A stretch of DNA of 64,000 nt from Sphagnum compactum (GCA_965153455.1 OZ234494.1:16864001-16928000); one strand, 5' to 3'. Positions 32,710 through 45,539 are shown, counted from the first letter of the stretch. Program-made: numbers and translations. The notes: generated by a model from the sequence alone, not told the origin.

Positions 32710-35700
32710 AGGGAGGTCATTGTATTATTTCAAGTTTTATGCATCTTTGTTAAACTACTTTACAAAATTATATGAATATCTTTTCAGCTCATAGTGCTTA
32801 ATTTTTCCTTTCCTGTGTTCAACTTAACTAGACCACACCCAACCATGCTATGATTATTTCAACCAAGGCTCTTAACTTTAGAATTCATATGAGATTTGGT
32901 GCACCCACCATAAATAAGCTACACAATGAAGTTTTAGGAAACCAATTCAAAGTGACATGGGTTATCACATAATTGGGAGTTTCATTTGTCATTGATCATG
33001 CCATAATCAAGACAGTCATAATCTTTCCCATCATTTTAGTCATGAGGTTTTTATTGGAAGGCTACAATATAAGTCTTCCATTTGTTGTAACACATTGGAG
33101 ATTTGGGAGCATGTGCCTTGGAAGAACTTTCATAATGGTGGTATTGTTTTGCGAATAATTCACCAAAAAATGCATGTTTTGAAATCATTGAAACCAATGC
33201 ATGGAGGTCCTAGAATCCCGATTACAACATTCATTTTGGGTAACACATCAATGTAATTTTTTTAAGGTGGCTTTTACCTATCAACAACATAGAAAAAATG
33301 GGGATAGTTTGTTTTACTTGCTAAAAGCATTTTGGAAAAATAGCAAAAAATAAAAGTAGCTTTGTGCTTATTAAAGTGAAAAGAATTTAGCCATCAAGTG
33401 GCAATATATTTATTTCATAGGTGGAAGTTCCTAGCTCTACTTTAAAAGTTAACAAAAGGACATATGGTGATACAAGCAAATTTGGTTGCATGAAATTTAG
33501 GACTTTAAACCCTTGATCTCTCACATTATCTACTTTGGAAATCATAAGATTAAATGTTATGATGTACACAAAAGAGTCAAAACTAGATGTACATAAACTA
33601 TTAAATCTTTTGCAACATAAAATTCATTTATTTTAAAATTTTCTCAAACTTATATTTACTTGATTTGAACTTTTAAAAATAAAATAAGTTAGGAGAATCA
33701 TAAATATCAAATTGTTTCATATTTGGTGGTTTGAGTAAATTAACACTAATTACATTATAAAATTTGTTGAAAACACCCTATTTGATAGCAATACATCATC
33801 TTTTATAAATTCAAAAGTTCTATTTCAATTTTATGGATAAATAAATTCAACATTTAACGTATTTACATTTCTAATTGAAGAACATTTTACAACCTACAAG
33901 CATCATAATAATCACCATTATTATAAAATGATGTACAATCAAAGATTTAAATATAATTTACATATAAGCTTCATGATTTAAAAAGAAAATGAAAGAAATT
34001 TTGATGAAAGATTGTTTTTATGCATGTACACATTGATATGCAAATTTCATTGATAAATTTCAACTAAATCAAATTTTTTTTAGTCCTTTTGTTAAAACAA
34101 CCATTCTATGACAAGCGATTACATGTTACAAATGTATTCCACAAGACTATTACATCATTCTTGCCTATTTCCACTAAAAGAAAAACTCCATTTTTTAACT
34201 TGTCAAATGAGATTTTTCTTTTAATGTTCTAAACATAATGATAGATTAAGATGTGAACCATTTTTAATTTCACATTTAAACCATAAACCTTTTCCAATCA
34301 TGTCTCCATATCATTCAATTTTTGTTTTGCTTACAATGAAAACTATAAGACTATAATAGTTTTTTTGTGTACATCATACCATGGAAACACCTAAGAACAA
34401 AGATGTAAGATAAAGTTATTGACCATTGTTAGTAGGTTCCCCAACTAAAGTGTTAAACTAAAGAGGTTTAGGTTTTAGTTATTGTGATTTGGACTTGAAT
34501 TAACACCCTTTTGGTGGAACCAACATACGAACCGAACCACAAAATTAGCCTTTTGTTAGATCCAAAACTAAAACCAAAACCTTTAAAAGAAATGATGAAC
34601 ATATTCATGTTTTTAATGTAACCAAACTTTTTTTTTTTTTTTTAAAAGTTGACAAGTAGGTTGAATTCTATAGGTATTTGAATGGTTTGAATTAATTGTA
34701 AAATTCCATACTTATATAATCCCCACTTTTAATTAGTTGCAAGACTTTGCACCTTTACAATCTCCAATTTGGTGGACTATGTACGGTGTACAATATGGAA
34801 CTAAACTTGGTTTTCAAATTGGGCTTGAAGGTTTGTGGTTTTGAAAATAATGTGCCAAAATCAAAATCAAAGGTTTTAGAAATTTGAAAAATTGGGCTCA
34901 AACCTGCACTTGAAGAACTTGCCAAAAAGGTTTTCAATGTCAAAACTAAAATCAAATGTTTTCTTAAAATAAGAAGAATTGACCAACACTCATATTGATC
35001 CATTTGTGTTTTTCATCAACATGTTAGAACTTGGAGTATAATAAACCTTGATGCTCCAAATTTCTCCCATCACTATCCATCTACATGTTGTTTGCATAAT
35101 TAGTCTCTTCCCCATCACTAATCATATTGAAATTTAAAGTTTCTAAGTTGTTGCACCACTCACAAAGTTACTCACAAAATTCATGAACATTTAGCTTTGC
35201 ATGATAATGGTCAGAATACTTGGTCCCCTAAACAAACATTTCTCATTCAATCCTACAAGACTATCTTAGATCCAAACTCTAAACACCCTACAAGAAGTTA
35301 ACATTTTTCAATAGAAAAATGTGGTACCTAACTATTAGCATGTGTAACATCAACCATGCAAAGTGACGATGTAGTCACTTGGAATGTGAGGAATTAAGCA
35401 ACCTAACTTCATTGATGTGGATTGGAAGATAAAGCAACTAACGACAAGGTCCTTAAAATAGAAGGAAAACCCTTTGGTGTTTTGTTGGCTATACTTCACC
35501 ATCTAAAAAAGACAACACTGATGAATAAACATATAAATGACCTTTTTTTCCTTTAAAGTTTAGCCTTGTAATAAGTCATGAAGATAAATATAAAAATAAA
35601 GTGTTCTACAATTCCTACCTTTAACTTTTAATACATTGCCTAAGGACACCAATGGTGTTACATATTATCAAGTTGTTACTGGATGCATTAAGATAAGTAC

Positions 35701-36300
35701 ATAATGTGATAGACTGGACAAATGAGTTGGAATTGGCAAATGACTGAAGTCCTCCAAATGATTGAAGTCTTACCCCATGGTCAATCATAGAAGAATTGGT
35801 CCATGCACAAGTAGCAAGAAAGAACTTCATGATGAAACCCAACAACTTCAAGGCAATAGAGTCAGTGCAATGGTTTAGGATGGCAGGATGGCAGGATCAA
35901 CACCAATTACCAAATTTATAATGCCAATGTAATGATGCAAACATATCTTAAGAAATGTCACAACATGACATAACTTGTTCTATGCTGAGGAATATCATAA
36001 TGAGGCATTACAAATTAGGTATTGGTTCATTATGCAGGACATTAAAACCCCCCTACAAGCTTTGCAGGTATCATTGTCATGTCCTGTGCAGCACCTGCAT
36101 GGTTTTGATATACAATTGGAGTGATGTACAAAAGCATCTGGTGAAATCAAATTAAGATACAGCTTACATAACGCAGCTTGAACTAGGGCATTCATTTGAG
36201 GTTTGGTCCGTGAAACAAATGGCCATGGGTTTAAAGCTGCCAAAGGACAAAACCTATAGAACCAAACTTTCTGTTTTGTAAAGCAGTACATGTTTCGTCA
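32710..36300. other. Long AT-rich stretch, no gene recognised
   Basis: No frame longer than 83 codons and no ordered repeat was seen. A poly-T run lies near 34628-34644. Confidence 0.45.
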
Positions 36301-36319
36301 TGCAGAATGTGCATGCGCT

Positions 36320-36420
36320 TGAACTGCACAGGGCGCTGTGCTAACACCCACAATGTTCATAGAGGGGTGTCGCTGAACTGCGCAGGGTGCTGCACTAACA
36401 CACGCAATGTTCCTAAGGGG
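36320..36420. repeat. Two-copy tandem repeat, 54-bp unit
   Basis: 'tgaactgcacagggcgctg' at 36320 and 'tgaactgcgcagggtgctg' at 36374 begin two head-to-tail units. Both run to 'caatgttc'. Confidence 0.8.
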
Positions 36421-36810
36421 CTGTTTTAATGTCCTCTTTTTGTTATCTTGAGTCAAAACTATGCTAGAGTCTATAGTTAGTCTTAAGGTCACAAATACCA
36501 TAAATAATCAGGTTGCTAGTTGCTACCTACCTCTTTAAGTATTCTCAGCCATTTAGCTATCTAGTTTTAGAAGTCGATAAGAACAGCCACGTTATATACA
36601 ACAGCCCAGTAATATATTGACCCTGCAGGAAGGCTGCCCGGTGATTTTGCTACGGAATTCCTGCAGTATTCGGTTGCTTGTGAAATTATTTCTTTGTGAA
36701 ACTATTTTTTCAAGAAGTTTGGCATATTCAATAATTAATTATTATAACAATTTACCGCTGCTTCATCCCGGTCGTTGGGAATAGTATCACTATTGGCACG
36801 GAATATTGTA
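36421..36810. other. Possible LTR-like or promoter-like segment
   Basis: This segment has mixed composition with a TATA-like 'cgttatatacaac' at about 36590. It lies between a 54-bp repeat and anonymous DNA. Its overall texture (a short TATA region, a C-rich 3' part and an end near 'ggtcgttgggaa') resembles a solitary long terminal repeat. No second copy, primer-binding site or target duplication was found, so this is only a suggestion. Confidence 0.2.
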
Positions 36811-39419
36811 GTTACCCACCAAAACCTCCGTCACAGACATACTTAGTGAATTTATATCAAGATATATTATGACAGCTCTTTCGACACCATCCCCAACTTT
36901 TAAGATGCCATTGTTTGGACTATGCAACCTTTAGTGAGCTTCACACTAATGTTATTAGTAAATTACAAATGGCATCGAAATAAATTATTGGTTTCATCCT
37001 CTATACGTCAGAATACAGCATCAGGGGAAGAAGACATCTTGGGGAGTTCCTTACTAGAGGGCCCCTGAGACTCTAAAAAGGGCCCAGCCCAAAGTTGGAG
37101 GTACTGCAGCAAGATGCCTCCCTTACGTAAGTAAATGCCAGGTCCCAAGAGTAAAACTTTTGGAGAAATTTATTTCATTTTTAGCTTCCAATCGCTTCTA
37201 GCGAATATGGATAAACCAACTACCCAATCCCAGAAATTAAAGTCCACTAAGCAATGGATACGAATATGAATATTACTATCATATAACCACATTCAGATAT
37301 CCATAGAGATTGGTTAGTTTTAATTGTGATATATACATAATGGTGGATATTCAAACTAACTACATCCATATCCGGGTACTATCCAGAATCATATCGGCAT
37401 TTTAAGGTATGGCCAGACAACACTAGTTTAGATTCCATAATTAGGGTAGGCACATTGGAGCAGGCATTGTCAGCATAAAGCATGAAAGATTTTTTGTTCC
37501 AATGCTGGAAGGTGTAACATGTGAAGGGTTCCTTCAACTGGAAGGATTCTTCTATGTGGGGAAGTGTTTTCAAATACAAAAACAAAAGAAGTAAACCTTG
37601 GCATGCTTTGTGCATCTTGTGAACAATTGTCTACACATTTCAGCATCTTAAAGTTTCAAATCCTCCCAAAAAGCAAAACTTTGAGAAGGGTATTTCTGGG
37701 AGAGAATGAAGGGTTGGGTCACATCAGAACATGTGAACATCACTAGAAATATTCCCAGCAAGCATTACGTGTAAGCAACACTTACTCATTTTTCAAAACA
37801 ATGGGATTAGGTGTCCCCACTCTTCACATGCATGCATGCAATGAGCTGTGGCCTTAGGTACATGAATGTTGTTACCTTCATGTAAACCTTGGAAATTTTT
37901 CTCTGTGTTATTTCAGGCCTTAAATGGGGCAAGTGCCCCTATTTGGGGCAATAGGGTAGATAGGCTGGTGAGTGAACACTTAAGAACTCAAAGGAGGTCA
38001 AATCCTAACACATTGTTCCTCTGCTTTTGAAGCTCAAAACACATTTGTAGCTCTCCACCTAGCCCTTCCAAGGTCGATATGGGGTGTTTAGTGTCAGGGA
38101 ATTCAGTGTTCGGCGATGGATGAATTAAAAACAGATTAAGATTTCATGCTTAAAATCTTTGATTGTTGTGTCTTTGCCTTTTGAATACAAAAACGTTTTG
38201 TAAGGCCCTAATTGGTGCACTCATCAGGTTTTATATCACTCAAAACGGGCTAAAAATTAGGAACATATGGGGCTGGGATTAGAGAGGCCTCTAGAGCTAT
38301 TTTTTCAAAATGTTTGAAGCAAACTATCACTCATCCTTTTCCTATGTTTGCCGCATTGCTCCTTTACTTATGATGCTCAATGAACATTTGTTAGCCCTCC
38401 AGTTTTCATGTCCGATGACATAAAAATCACTCAATTTGGTTAAAGAATGATGAAATTATTGAAAAATGTTTGGTGATAGGTACATGTTCAATGATGGGTG
38501 GTTTTACCGTAACACTCCCTGGAACAAGCTTTTTAGAAATAAGGTCCTGAACATTTCAATCCCATGTTTTGACAGGATGCAGTGGCAAGTAACTATAAGG
38601 GTTCTAATAAGGTGACCTTGTACTACATCATCCATGTGCTTAGTATGTGATTTATATATATTTCACAAGCAAAAGACCCCAGCCCCAGTTATATGTTGAT
38701 TTTACACATGGTGTAGTAGGACATTTAAAACCTGTACGAACATTGGAGGTGTATGTTCCGCCTTCTTGTGCGGGTTCAGGGCTCAGAACTGCAATTGCCT
38801 CTTGGAAAAACAAGTGGCTCATCAGATAATGGCTGGTGCCTCTGCTGGCAATGTCGAAACCAGCAACAGTTAAAATAACAAAATGTTCTACCATGGTCCC
38901 AAAAGATCAGAGCTACTGTTCAACATTCCTGAAGATATAGGACCGAATGAACGTCCCAATGCAACACCTGGTGAAAACGTCCTCAAAACATGAGGCTAAG
39001 TGAATGTTTAGAGTAACACTTGGTGAACATTCCTCAAAATGGGGGATCAAGTGAAAATTGCATCATTCTGAAGTCAATTTATTACAAACAAAATCAAATG
39101 ATAATGAAAATGGAATTTTACAGATAAAGTAGCTTGGGTTGTTCATGGCATGCCACGTCGACTAGACGTGTACAACTTTTAGAATGACATGGCAGTCATG
39201 AAACATATCTGCTGACCTACTGATGCGGATGGTTGCCACCACACTCACCTCCACATTGGATTTTTCTCCCCTACCTAGCAGGAAGTGAAATTTCCCATCA
39301 TGTGAACATTGCATGTAACTTCCATAACTTCCAATTTAGCTCATGACATAGTTGCACTCAAACTTGAACCCTTCAACTCCACATCACATGAAATGTTTTT
39401 CAATGTAACATAACTTGTC
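36811..39419. other. No gene recognised
   Basis: Open frames are short (60-80 codons, e.g. 37379-37615 minus and 38652-38894 minus) and match nothing I know. Scattered donor-like strings occur, but no exon chain could be built. Confidence 0.4.
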
Positions 39420-39910
39420 ACCATATTATCATATACATTTTTTTCTAATTACCTAAAGCCTTAGCCTTTTTGAGTGAAAATATTTAGCTAATTAAGCTAC
39501 TAGGTTACTTTAAGCATAGTTTTAAAAAATTAGGCAATTACTAAATACTACTTGGTTACTTTAATTTATCCTAGGTTATTACCAGGCTACTTTAGGTTAC
39601 TTTAGACAACTCTGAGTACCTACATGCCATTCTACAATACCTAGGTTATTACATCTAGGTTCCTACTTGGTTCCTCTTGGCCACCCTAGGTTACTTATTA
39701 CTAGGTTAATACATGTTATTTTAGGCAAATATAAGTAATTATAAGGTATCCTTTAGTATGCATGCTACTCCTAGCTACTACTAGGTTACTCTAGGCTACT
39801 AACTTAGGCTACTACTAGGATACAACTAAATCGACTATTCTAAAGTACCTAACTAGGCTACTTCAAGCTACTATTTGGCTACTTAATTTAGGCTACAACC
39901 CTTAAGGAAA
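39420..39910. repeat. Degenerate CTAGGTTACT / TAGGCTACT word array
   Basis: About 500 bp is dominated by 8-11 bp words such as 'ctaggttact', 'taggctacta' and 'ttaggctac'. Related short patches recur at 41.58-41.72 kb and 42.34-42.47 kb. It is not the plant telomere repeat TTTAGGG. Confidence 0.6.
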
Positions 39911-40765
39911 AATATTATTGGGTGGTACCACAAAGAACATCACATTATCATTTTCCTTGACCACCATGATTTTAATAAATATGTGTGATTTTTAAATGGT
40001 ATAATATTTGATTATTTTGTTCATATTTTTTTACAATGAACACGTCAAGGATTTTTTAATGGCCCATGTTAATCAAAATTTGGACATGTAAATTAATGTT
40101 CTTTTAAACATTTCCTATATCAAAAAAATTAGGAATGTAATAAAATTCAAAAATGAGTTCATAAAAATTATTTAAGAATTCTTTTAATGACCTTGTATAT
40201 TTATTATTCTTATTTGGAGGAGATCCATATGACATATGCCTAAAAAAAATGGAATGCATAAAAATGTGTGCATATGGAATTTTTGGGTTATGATTGAACA
40301 TTAAGAAAGGTATTCGTGATCCAAGGCCCACATGAATTTAAAAAAACAAATTTTCTTCTTTTAGTGTAAGGTCAACTTTGGTTGGTACTTGTAGGGCTTG
40401 TGAAATAATATATGTTTGCAATGCTTTTTCATTAAAAGATGAATACTTAGTTATTGCGATGTCCATCAAGAATTATGGCATTCTTCATTACCAAAAATTG
40501 TGTCTTATTCCACTGAAGCCGACCACCAAACTAGTTGTTATGGAACATCTTGGGATGGATTTGATTGTCAATTTCCATTGTTATGACTGTTTAGTGGAAA
40601 ATTTGTGTTGAATTGCACTATTGTTTGTATGCCATTAGGGACCCAGAGCGAATAAGTTGGATGTAGACAAAATATTTTTTGTTTTATAAAATTCCCACAA
40701 AATTTTGAATTATTCTTGATGTTCATTCGCAAAATTTTCACTTGAAGTTTGAAACTCCATGGATC

Positions 40766-40930
40766 AATGAAAATGCATAGTGGAAATTGCATAGCGGAAA
40801 TGCATAATGAAAATTGCAAAGTGGAAATGGATAATGATAATTATGAAGTGGAAATGCACAATGGAAATTACATAGTAGAAATGCATAGTGTAAATTACAA
40901 AGTGAAAATGCACAGTAGAAATTGCACATG
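40766..40930. repeat. 27-bp minisatellite, about 6 copies
   Basis: The unit is 'gtggaaatgcataatg' followed by 'gaaattgcata', with consecutive 27-bp copies differing by a few bases. Because 27 is a multiple of three, both strands stay open over the array: minus strand frame 40738-41100, plus strand frame 40749-41012. Those frames are by-products of the repeat. Confidence 0.85.
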
Positions 40931-40992
40931 CAAATTAACTTGTAAGTGGATATACGTAATTTTAGATGTCTTATTACAATGTAAAATGGTAG

Positions 40993-41110
40993 TTGGATGG
41001 CAAAGACCTTAGATGGTTTCCAAGGAGACCAAGGTTCAAACCTTGATACCAATAGTTGTATTTTGGATGTATGTTGACCGTTTATGTGTTCTACATTCAC
41101 TTTTGCATCT
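40993..41110 (+). repeat. Fragment related to the CACTA-like element's right subterminal region
   Basis: The words 'atggcaaagaccttagatgg', 'ccaaggttcaaaccttgat' and 'atgttgacc' occur in the same order as 'atggcaaaggccttgcag', 'ccaaggatcaaaacttgat' and 'atgttgacc' at 11452-11530. This suggests a second, decayed member of the same transposon family in the 39-42 kb region. Confidence 0.5.
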
Positions 41111-41289
41111 CATATGTTGACCATACAATTATTGTATATAGGTTATATGTTTTTAAAAAGAATAATAATAATAATTTTGTAAATAAAATATCAACATCCA
41201 AAACCACTACATGTTGCATGGATGATGAATGGAAATGTTTCCATGGAACCCACTTCCTAGCAACATCCACTGGGACAAAGTCTTAAACT

Positions 41290-43257
41290 ACTAGAGTAGA
41301 CTTCAAAATTTTCATTCAACAATGGGTGGAATGCACTATGGAATAGGATGCAATATTTCATTATGTTTGGAATTCATTTACCTTCACTTCATGAACATGA
41401 TTTCCTTAACCCTATCGTCTTATTCCTTGCAAATAATCAAAACCATTGGTTACATGAATGTAACAATAGGAATAAAACCCAAAAATGCAAAGTAGAATTA
41501 GTTATTAAATATTTAATATATATTTCTTAACCATTCTTGTGAATTTTAATGGTACCACGCACCCAAATCAAACTTGCTTTGGGTCATGTTATTACTAGGT
41601 TAAGTTCTAGTCTACCCTAGGTTACCATAGGCTAGTTTAGGCTATTCTAAAACTTACTTAGGCTAGCTATTATTCTAGGATACTATTAGGCTATTCTAGG
41701 TAACAAATTGATTACTAATTAAGGGTGTTTGCAAGGTAGAGTGTCCATTTCTAAACGTCATTGTATCAAAAAAATTACACCCTTATGGATTGGATGTTAA
41801 TTGTTTTTGTTCATTTTATGAAAAAGGACTCATCTATATGATTCTAATTCAATTTATTGTGATAAAGAACTAAAATAATTTTAAATGAATATTTCTACAT
41901 CACATGGGGGACTTTTAATTGTAGACAAATTATAGTGTCACAATCCCTAATAAGTTGAAATGGACTCATTATAATCATGGTTTGTAATACAACAACACCA
42001 TTTTTTTTCCAAAACCCAAAACCTATATTTGAAATTCCAAATGAAGCCTTATTAACCATTTCAATATCATATGAAAGTCTAATGGACTTTTAATGACACC
42101 AAAAAATAATGATAAAGGCAAAGTCCCTCATGTTCACATTTTTAAAAATTAAGATGAAAATTTTCACAAAAATTGAAACTTACAACATATTATAGTGACA
42201 CGTGGCATTATTTTATAGCAAAGATGAATAATTTTATAAATACAAAAGCTTTTTTTTGGCTTGTAAAGTATACACTGTGAAAAATCCTAAAATGGACTCC
42301 ATTATGGACACAAAAATGTTCCACTCTAGCTTGCAAATGCCCTTAAGTTAACTACCTAGGTTGGCTAAACCTAAATTAGATACCTATGTATGTTAAACTA
42401 GGTTAAGCTACCTAGTAGGTTTACTGAAATAACTAACCTAGGTTAGGCTACCTAGGTTGACTTGCAAAGGTCTTGCATTCTATGAAAACAAGTTTTATTT
42501 TCATGCTTTTTGGGCTAGGGAAAGGGGATTGAGAAGGGAACATGCATATACCACAACTTGCCATCAACTTGCTTTACCACTATTTCGAAATTGCATCAAG
42601 TGGAACTAATCACAATATTGATATTGTTCTCCAATATGTATCGGAATTTGTTTTCTTCTTTCACCTCACATGTGAATGTTCTAATTTTAACAAGTTTCCA
42701 CATCCAACCCATGTTGTTACGACTCTTAAAAGGAACTTGAAAGGGGTTGAAGTGGTGTTAGGACTAGGATTGGGATTAAGGTTGGTGTTAAGATTAGGGG
42801 AAAATTATGTTTGGGGAGGACATGATTTTTAAAAGTGACATTCTTCTAAAATTCTAGCTCAAACCAAAGTTCCATACAACTTTGCAAGCTTAGGTAAACT
42901 AAGTACAAAGGTGAGTGATGAAATTTGATGGACATTGTTCAACAATGTTTCATTTTTTTCATTGCAAGGGTTTGATGGTTATTCACATGTAAAAAAACAA
43001 ATTCAAGGGTGGATTATTCAATTCATCTTCAAAGCTCCATATTGCTTTGATGTTGTATGGTTTTATTTCCATTCTTTTTTTGGATCCCTCAAAGATAGTT
43101 TGATGAACTTTGTTTCATTGCAAATAATGTAATAGGAATTCAATTAATTTAACACTAACTAATAAAAAAAACCACATAGGAAAAAAATGGGGGAATTGAT
43201 TTCATTTTGTTTAATTTTTGTAATATGTTCAGACAATATCGCTTAAATGTCATGCTA
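41290..43257. other. AT-rich repeat-derived DNA, no gene recognised
   Basis: Patches of CTAGGTTA-type words occur at 41.58-41.72 and 42.34-42.47 kb. A short G-rich stretch near 42760 has 'ggattggg' and 'gattagggg' words that are only loosely telomere-like. The frame 42542-42832 is unrecognised. Confidence 0.4.
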
Positions 43258-44568
43258 CTAGGAAACATAAATAATCTCCTTTTGAACAAACTCACAAATG
43301 AAGATCTTGCGAAGCTTCACAGCACTGATCAACATGGACAAATCACAACATGAAGCATTGTTCCCATTTAAACTAGTTAGGGGTCCAACTTTGGTTTCAT
43401 TACAAATTGTGAGGACGCTAAAAAAATAAGCCATGTCTTCTCTCGTCCAACCCTCCTCCTTATGCATGAAGTTGGGATTTGTCCAACCCTCTTCTTGTTG
43501 TGGAGAGTCACGATTCACACCACCATGTCGAGGAGGTGCTTCTAGTGTAATAGTGACTAAAAATGAATTTTTTGTAAATCCATTTTGGAAATAAATTCTG
43601 TACCAAACATGATGGATCTTAAAGTAATTGTTCTTGTGTTGCCAAGGACCTGGAACACATTCTAGAGGAATCAATCGTTGAATTCGATGTTTTTCCAAAT
43701 TGAATCGGATGTTGAAATGCATGGGACACAATTTCAACCTCTTTATTGAAGTTTCACCTGTAATAAAATTGGAACAAGTGAACCCATTCGATATAGTTGA
43801 CATAAAAGTGTACCAAAACAACTTGTTTTTTCTTCTCACGCATAGTACCGAAATGGACATTTTCACTATGCGACATATCCAATATTGAGTTGATCTCCAC
43901 ACCTTGTTTGCTTGGAAGGAAAACACATCAAGAAAAATCACAATTACACTAGCAACTGCAAACCAAAAATCAAAATGGCGAGCTTGTAGAATCAAAGGCC
44001 AGATTGAACTGAACCGAAGGAAATTTTGGTTCAAAATTTCTATGGAGGAATAATCAAAGAAACATGGAACTGCGAGCATGGCCTCATATCCTCCCCCACG
44101 CATCACATGATCCATGGCATGCAAAAACCCAACTTTTCTTATCAAATGCCCGTTGGGCCATAACAAATAATCTCCCATACCAAACTTGACTTTATATTGG
44201 ATGATGAATGTGTGAAGTAGTACCATGTGAGAAGCTCGGACCCAGTCAGTGACATAGATGGTAGCATAATTCTTGAATGTGACCTTGTAATTATGGGCTT
44301 CATCATCAATCTTTTCCATTGTCACCCCATCCAACACATCAAGTGCATTGGGGATAGGATCCAAGGGGATATCTTTCAATAAGATGATTTTCTGAACCTT
44401 GAACCATGAATCCAAACCATTCCACAAGGATGAGAATAAAACATAAGGTAGTCGACAATACTTAGCTGTTCTAAGGAATTGCCAAATTGCGTAAAAGAGT
44501 TGAAACCAAAGTAAGTATTGAAGCAACTTGGTGAAAACATGACTAACATTAGGTTGCACAAAGCTCAT
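43258..44568 (-). CDS. Unidentified 436-codon open frame
   Basis: This is the longest uninterrupted frame in the window. The start is the first Met (MSFVQPNVSHVF) and an in-frame stop ends it. Hydrophobic stretches lie at residues ~10-32 and ~200-218 (WFAVASVIVIFLDVF), so it might be membrane-associated. Other recognisable patches are TDWVRASHMVLLHTFIIQY (~107-125), MGDYLLWPNGHLIRKVGF (~131-148) and a duplicated EEGWT pair near ~372-388. I recognise no family and no catalytic motif. A frame this long is unlikely by chance in such AT-rich DNA, so it is either a young gene-like insertion or a mobile-element gene that has kept its frame. The next stretch upstream on the same strand (44.6-45.1 kb) reads partly open with an acidic block, IELGLDDIIEIEQYYDF, near 45.02-45.07 kb, which could be an upstream exon. 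Confidence 0.45.
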   Translation of the reverse strand: MSFVQPNVSHVFTKLLQYLLWFQLFYAIWQFLRTAKYCRLPYVLFSSLWNGLDSWFKVQKIILLKDIPLDPIPNALDVLDGVTMEKIDDEAHNYKVTFKNYATIYVTDWVRASHMVLLHTFIIQYKVKFGMGDYLLWPNGHLIRKVGFLHAMDHVMRGGGYEAMLAVPCFFDYSSIEILNQNFLRFSSIWPLILQARHFDFWFAVASVIVIFLDVFSFQANKVWRSTQYWICRIVKMSISVLCVRRKNKLFWYTFMSTISNGFTCSNFITGETSIKRLKLCPMHFNIRFNLEKHRIQRLIPLECVPGPWQHKNNYFKIHHVWYRIYFQNGFTKNSFLVTITLEAPPRHGGVNRDSPQQEEGWTNPNFMHKEEGWTREDMAYFFSVLTICNETKVGPLTSLNGNNASCCDLSMLISAVKLRKIFICEFVQKEIIYVS

Positions 44569-45107
44569 TTAAAAAATAACAACAACAACAAAAATTTGTT
44601 GAAAATTATTCAAAATTTCAATCTAAAACATGAACTAGGCAAAACAATCAACTTGGATGTGTCGAAGAATGTAACTCATGAATTTTCATGAAACAATTGA
44701 CATTACAATGGACCCATTATTAAGAAAGATGTGTACTGAAAGAGAAAAATGTACCATAAAACATTGGCATGCACTGTCCAATAATCTAAAAGAGACTTGA
44801 CAAAAATAATCATTTGCTCAAAATTTGAAACGACAAATTCAAATTGGAAGATAGAAGTTGGAGCTTCAACCCAATAAACAAAAAACTTGAACACATGTAT
44901 TATGATTGCATATCTAAGTAGAAAAACAATTTAAAAGCAAGCAAGGAAGCTACAGAAAACCATAACTCGAATAATGTACAAAGTTTGCACAAGGAAGAGA
45001 ATGAGGAGAAAAGTCATAGTATTGTTCAATCTCAATAATGTCATCGAGCCCCAACTCAATCTATAATTCTCCAACAAGATCCAAACCATCAAACTTGGTT
45101 CAACTAG
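44569..45107 (-). other. Possible upstream coding remnants of the 436-codon frame
   Basis: On the minus strand at 45.10-44.96 kb the sequence reads FDGLDLVGEL, stop, IELGLDDIIEIEQYYDF and SPHSLPCANFVHYSSYGFL. A 63-codon frame at 44894-44703 follows. An in-frame stop separates the first two blocks. Function is unknown. Confidence 0.25.
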
Positions 45108-45264
45108 GTGGTGTTATTGGTCAAAGTGATCGGTTTAAACAAAAACACACCATACAACATGGGAAACATGAGAAATGCAATATGCACCACAAATGCACTT
45201 GAGATTTCTAGATGTGATCTTGAACATGGATTTTGGTGGGTCTCACAATCCATCTTAACCTTAA

Positions 45265-45515
45265 GCACATGCTTTTGTGAGAACAATCTTTTGCACTGTT
45301 CATTTTCAGTTGGTAAATGTCGTCTTGACGAGATTCGCGACCCATGCTTACCTGAGAACAATTTTTTTTTGGTAAAGGTCAAGACAACACTGATGACCCA
45401 TGCTTTCCTGAGAACAATTTTTTTCCACTGTCTGTTTTCAAGCGGTAAAGGTAAAGTCAACACTCATGAACCATGCTTTACTGAGAACAATTTTTTTCCA
45501 CTGTCAGTAAATAAG
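45265..45515. repeat. Tandem repeat, units of about 73-75 bp (one of 56), four copies
   Basis: 'gagaacaat' followed by a T-run recurs at 45279, 45354, 45410 and 45483. Each copy is preceded by 'catgct' and most are followed by 'cactgt..tttca..ggtaa'. The 141-codon plus frame and the 119-codon minus frame over it are repeat by-products. Confidence 0.75.
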
Positions 45516-45539
45516 ACACCAATAAAGCTCTAAATGAAC

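Noticed and set aside
40738-41100. 120-codon minus frame as a repeat protein gene
   Set aside because: It follows from a 27-bp minisatellite. The opposite strand is open too, and there is no gene context.
42750-42805. Telomere-like repeat
   Set aside because: Words such as GATTAGGG appear only once or twice and are not in register. It does not match a TTTAGGG array.
42542-42832. 96-codon plus frame as a gene
   Set aside because: Its end is the G-rich low-complexity tract, and it has no recognisable domain or splice context.
45104-45533. 119- and 141-codon frames as genes
   Set aside because: Both overlap the same tandem repeat and oppose each other.
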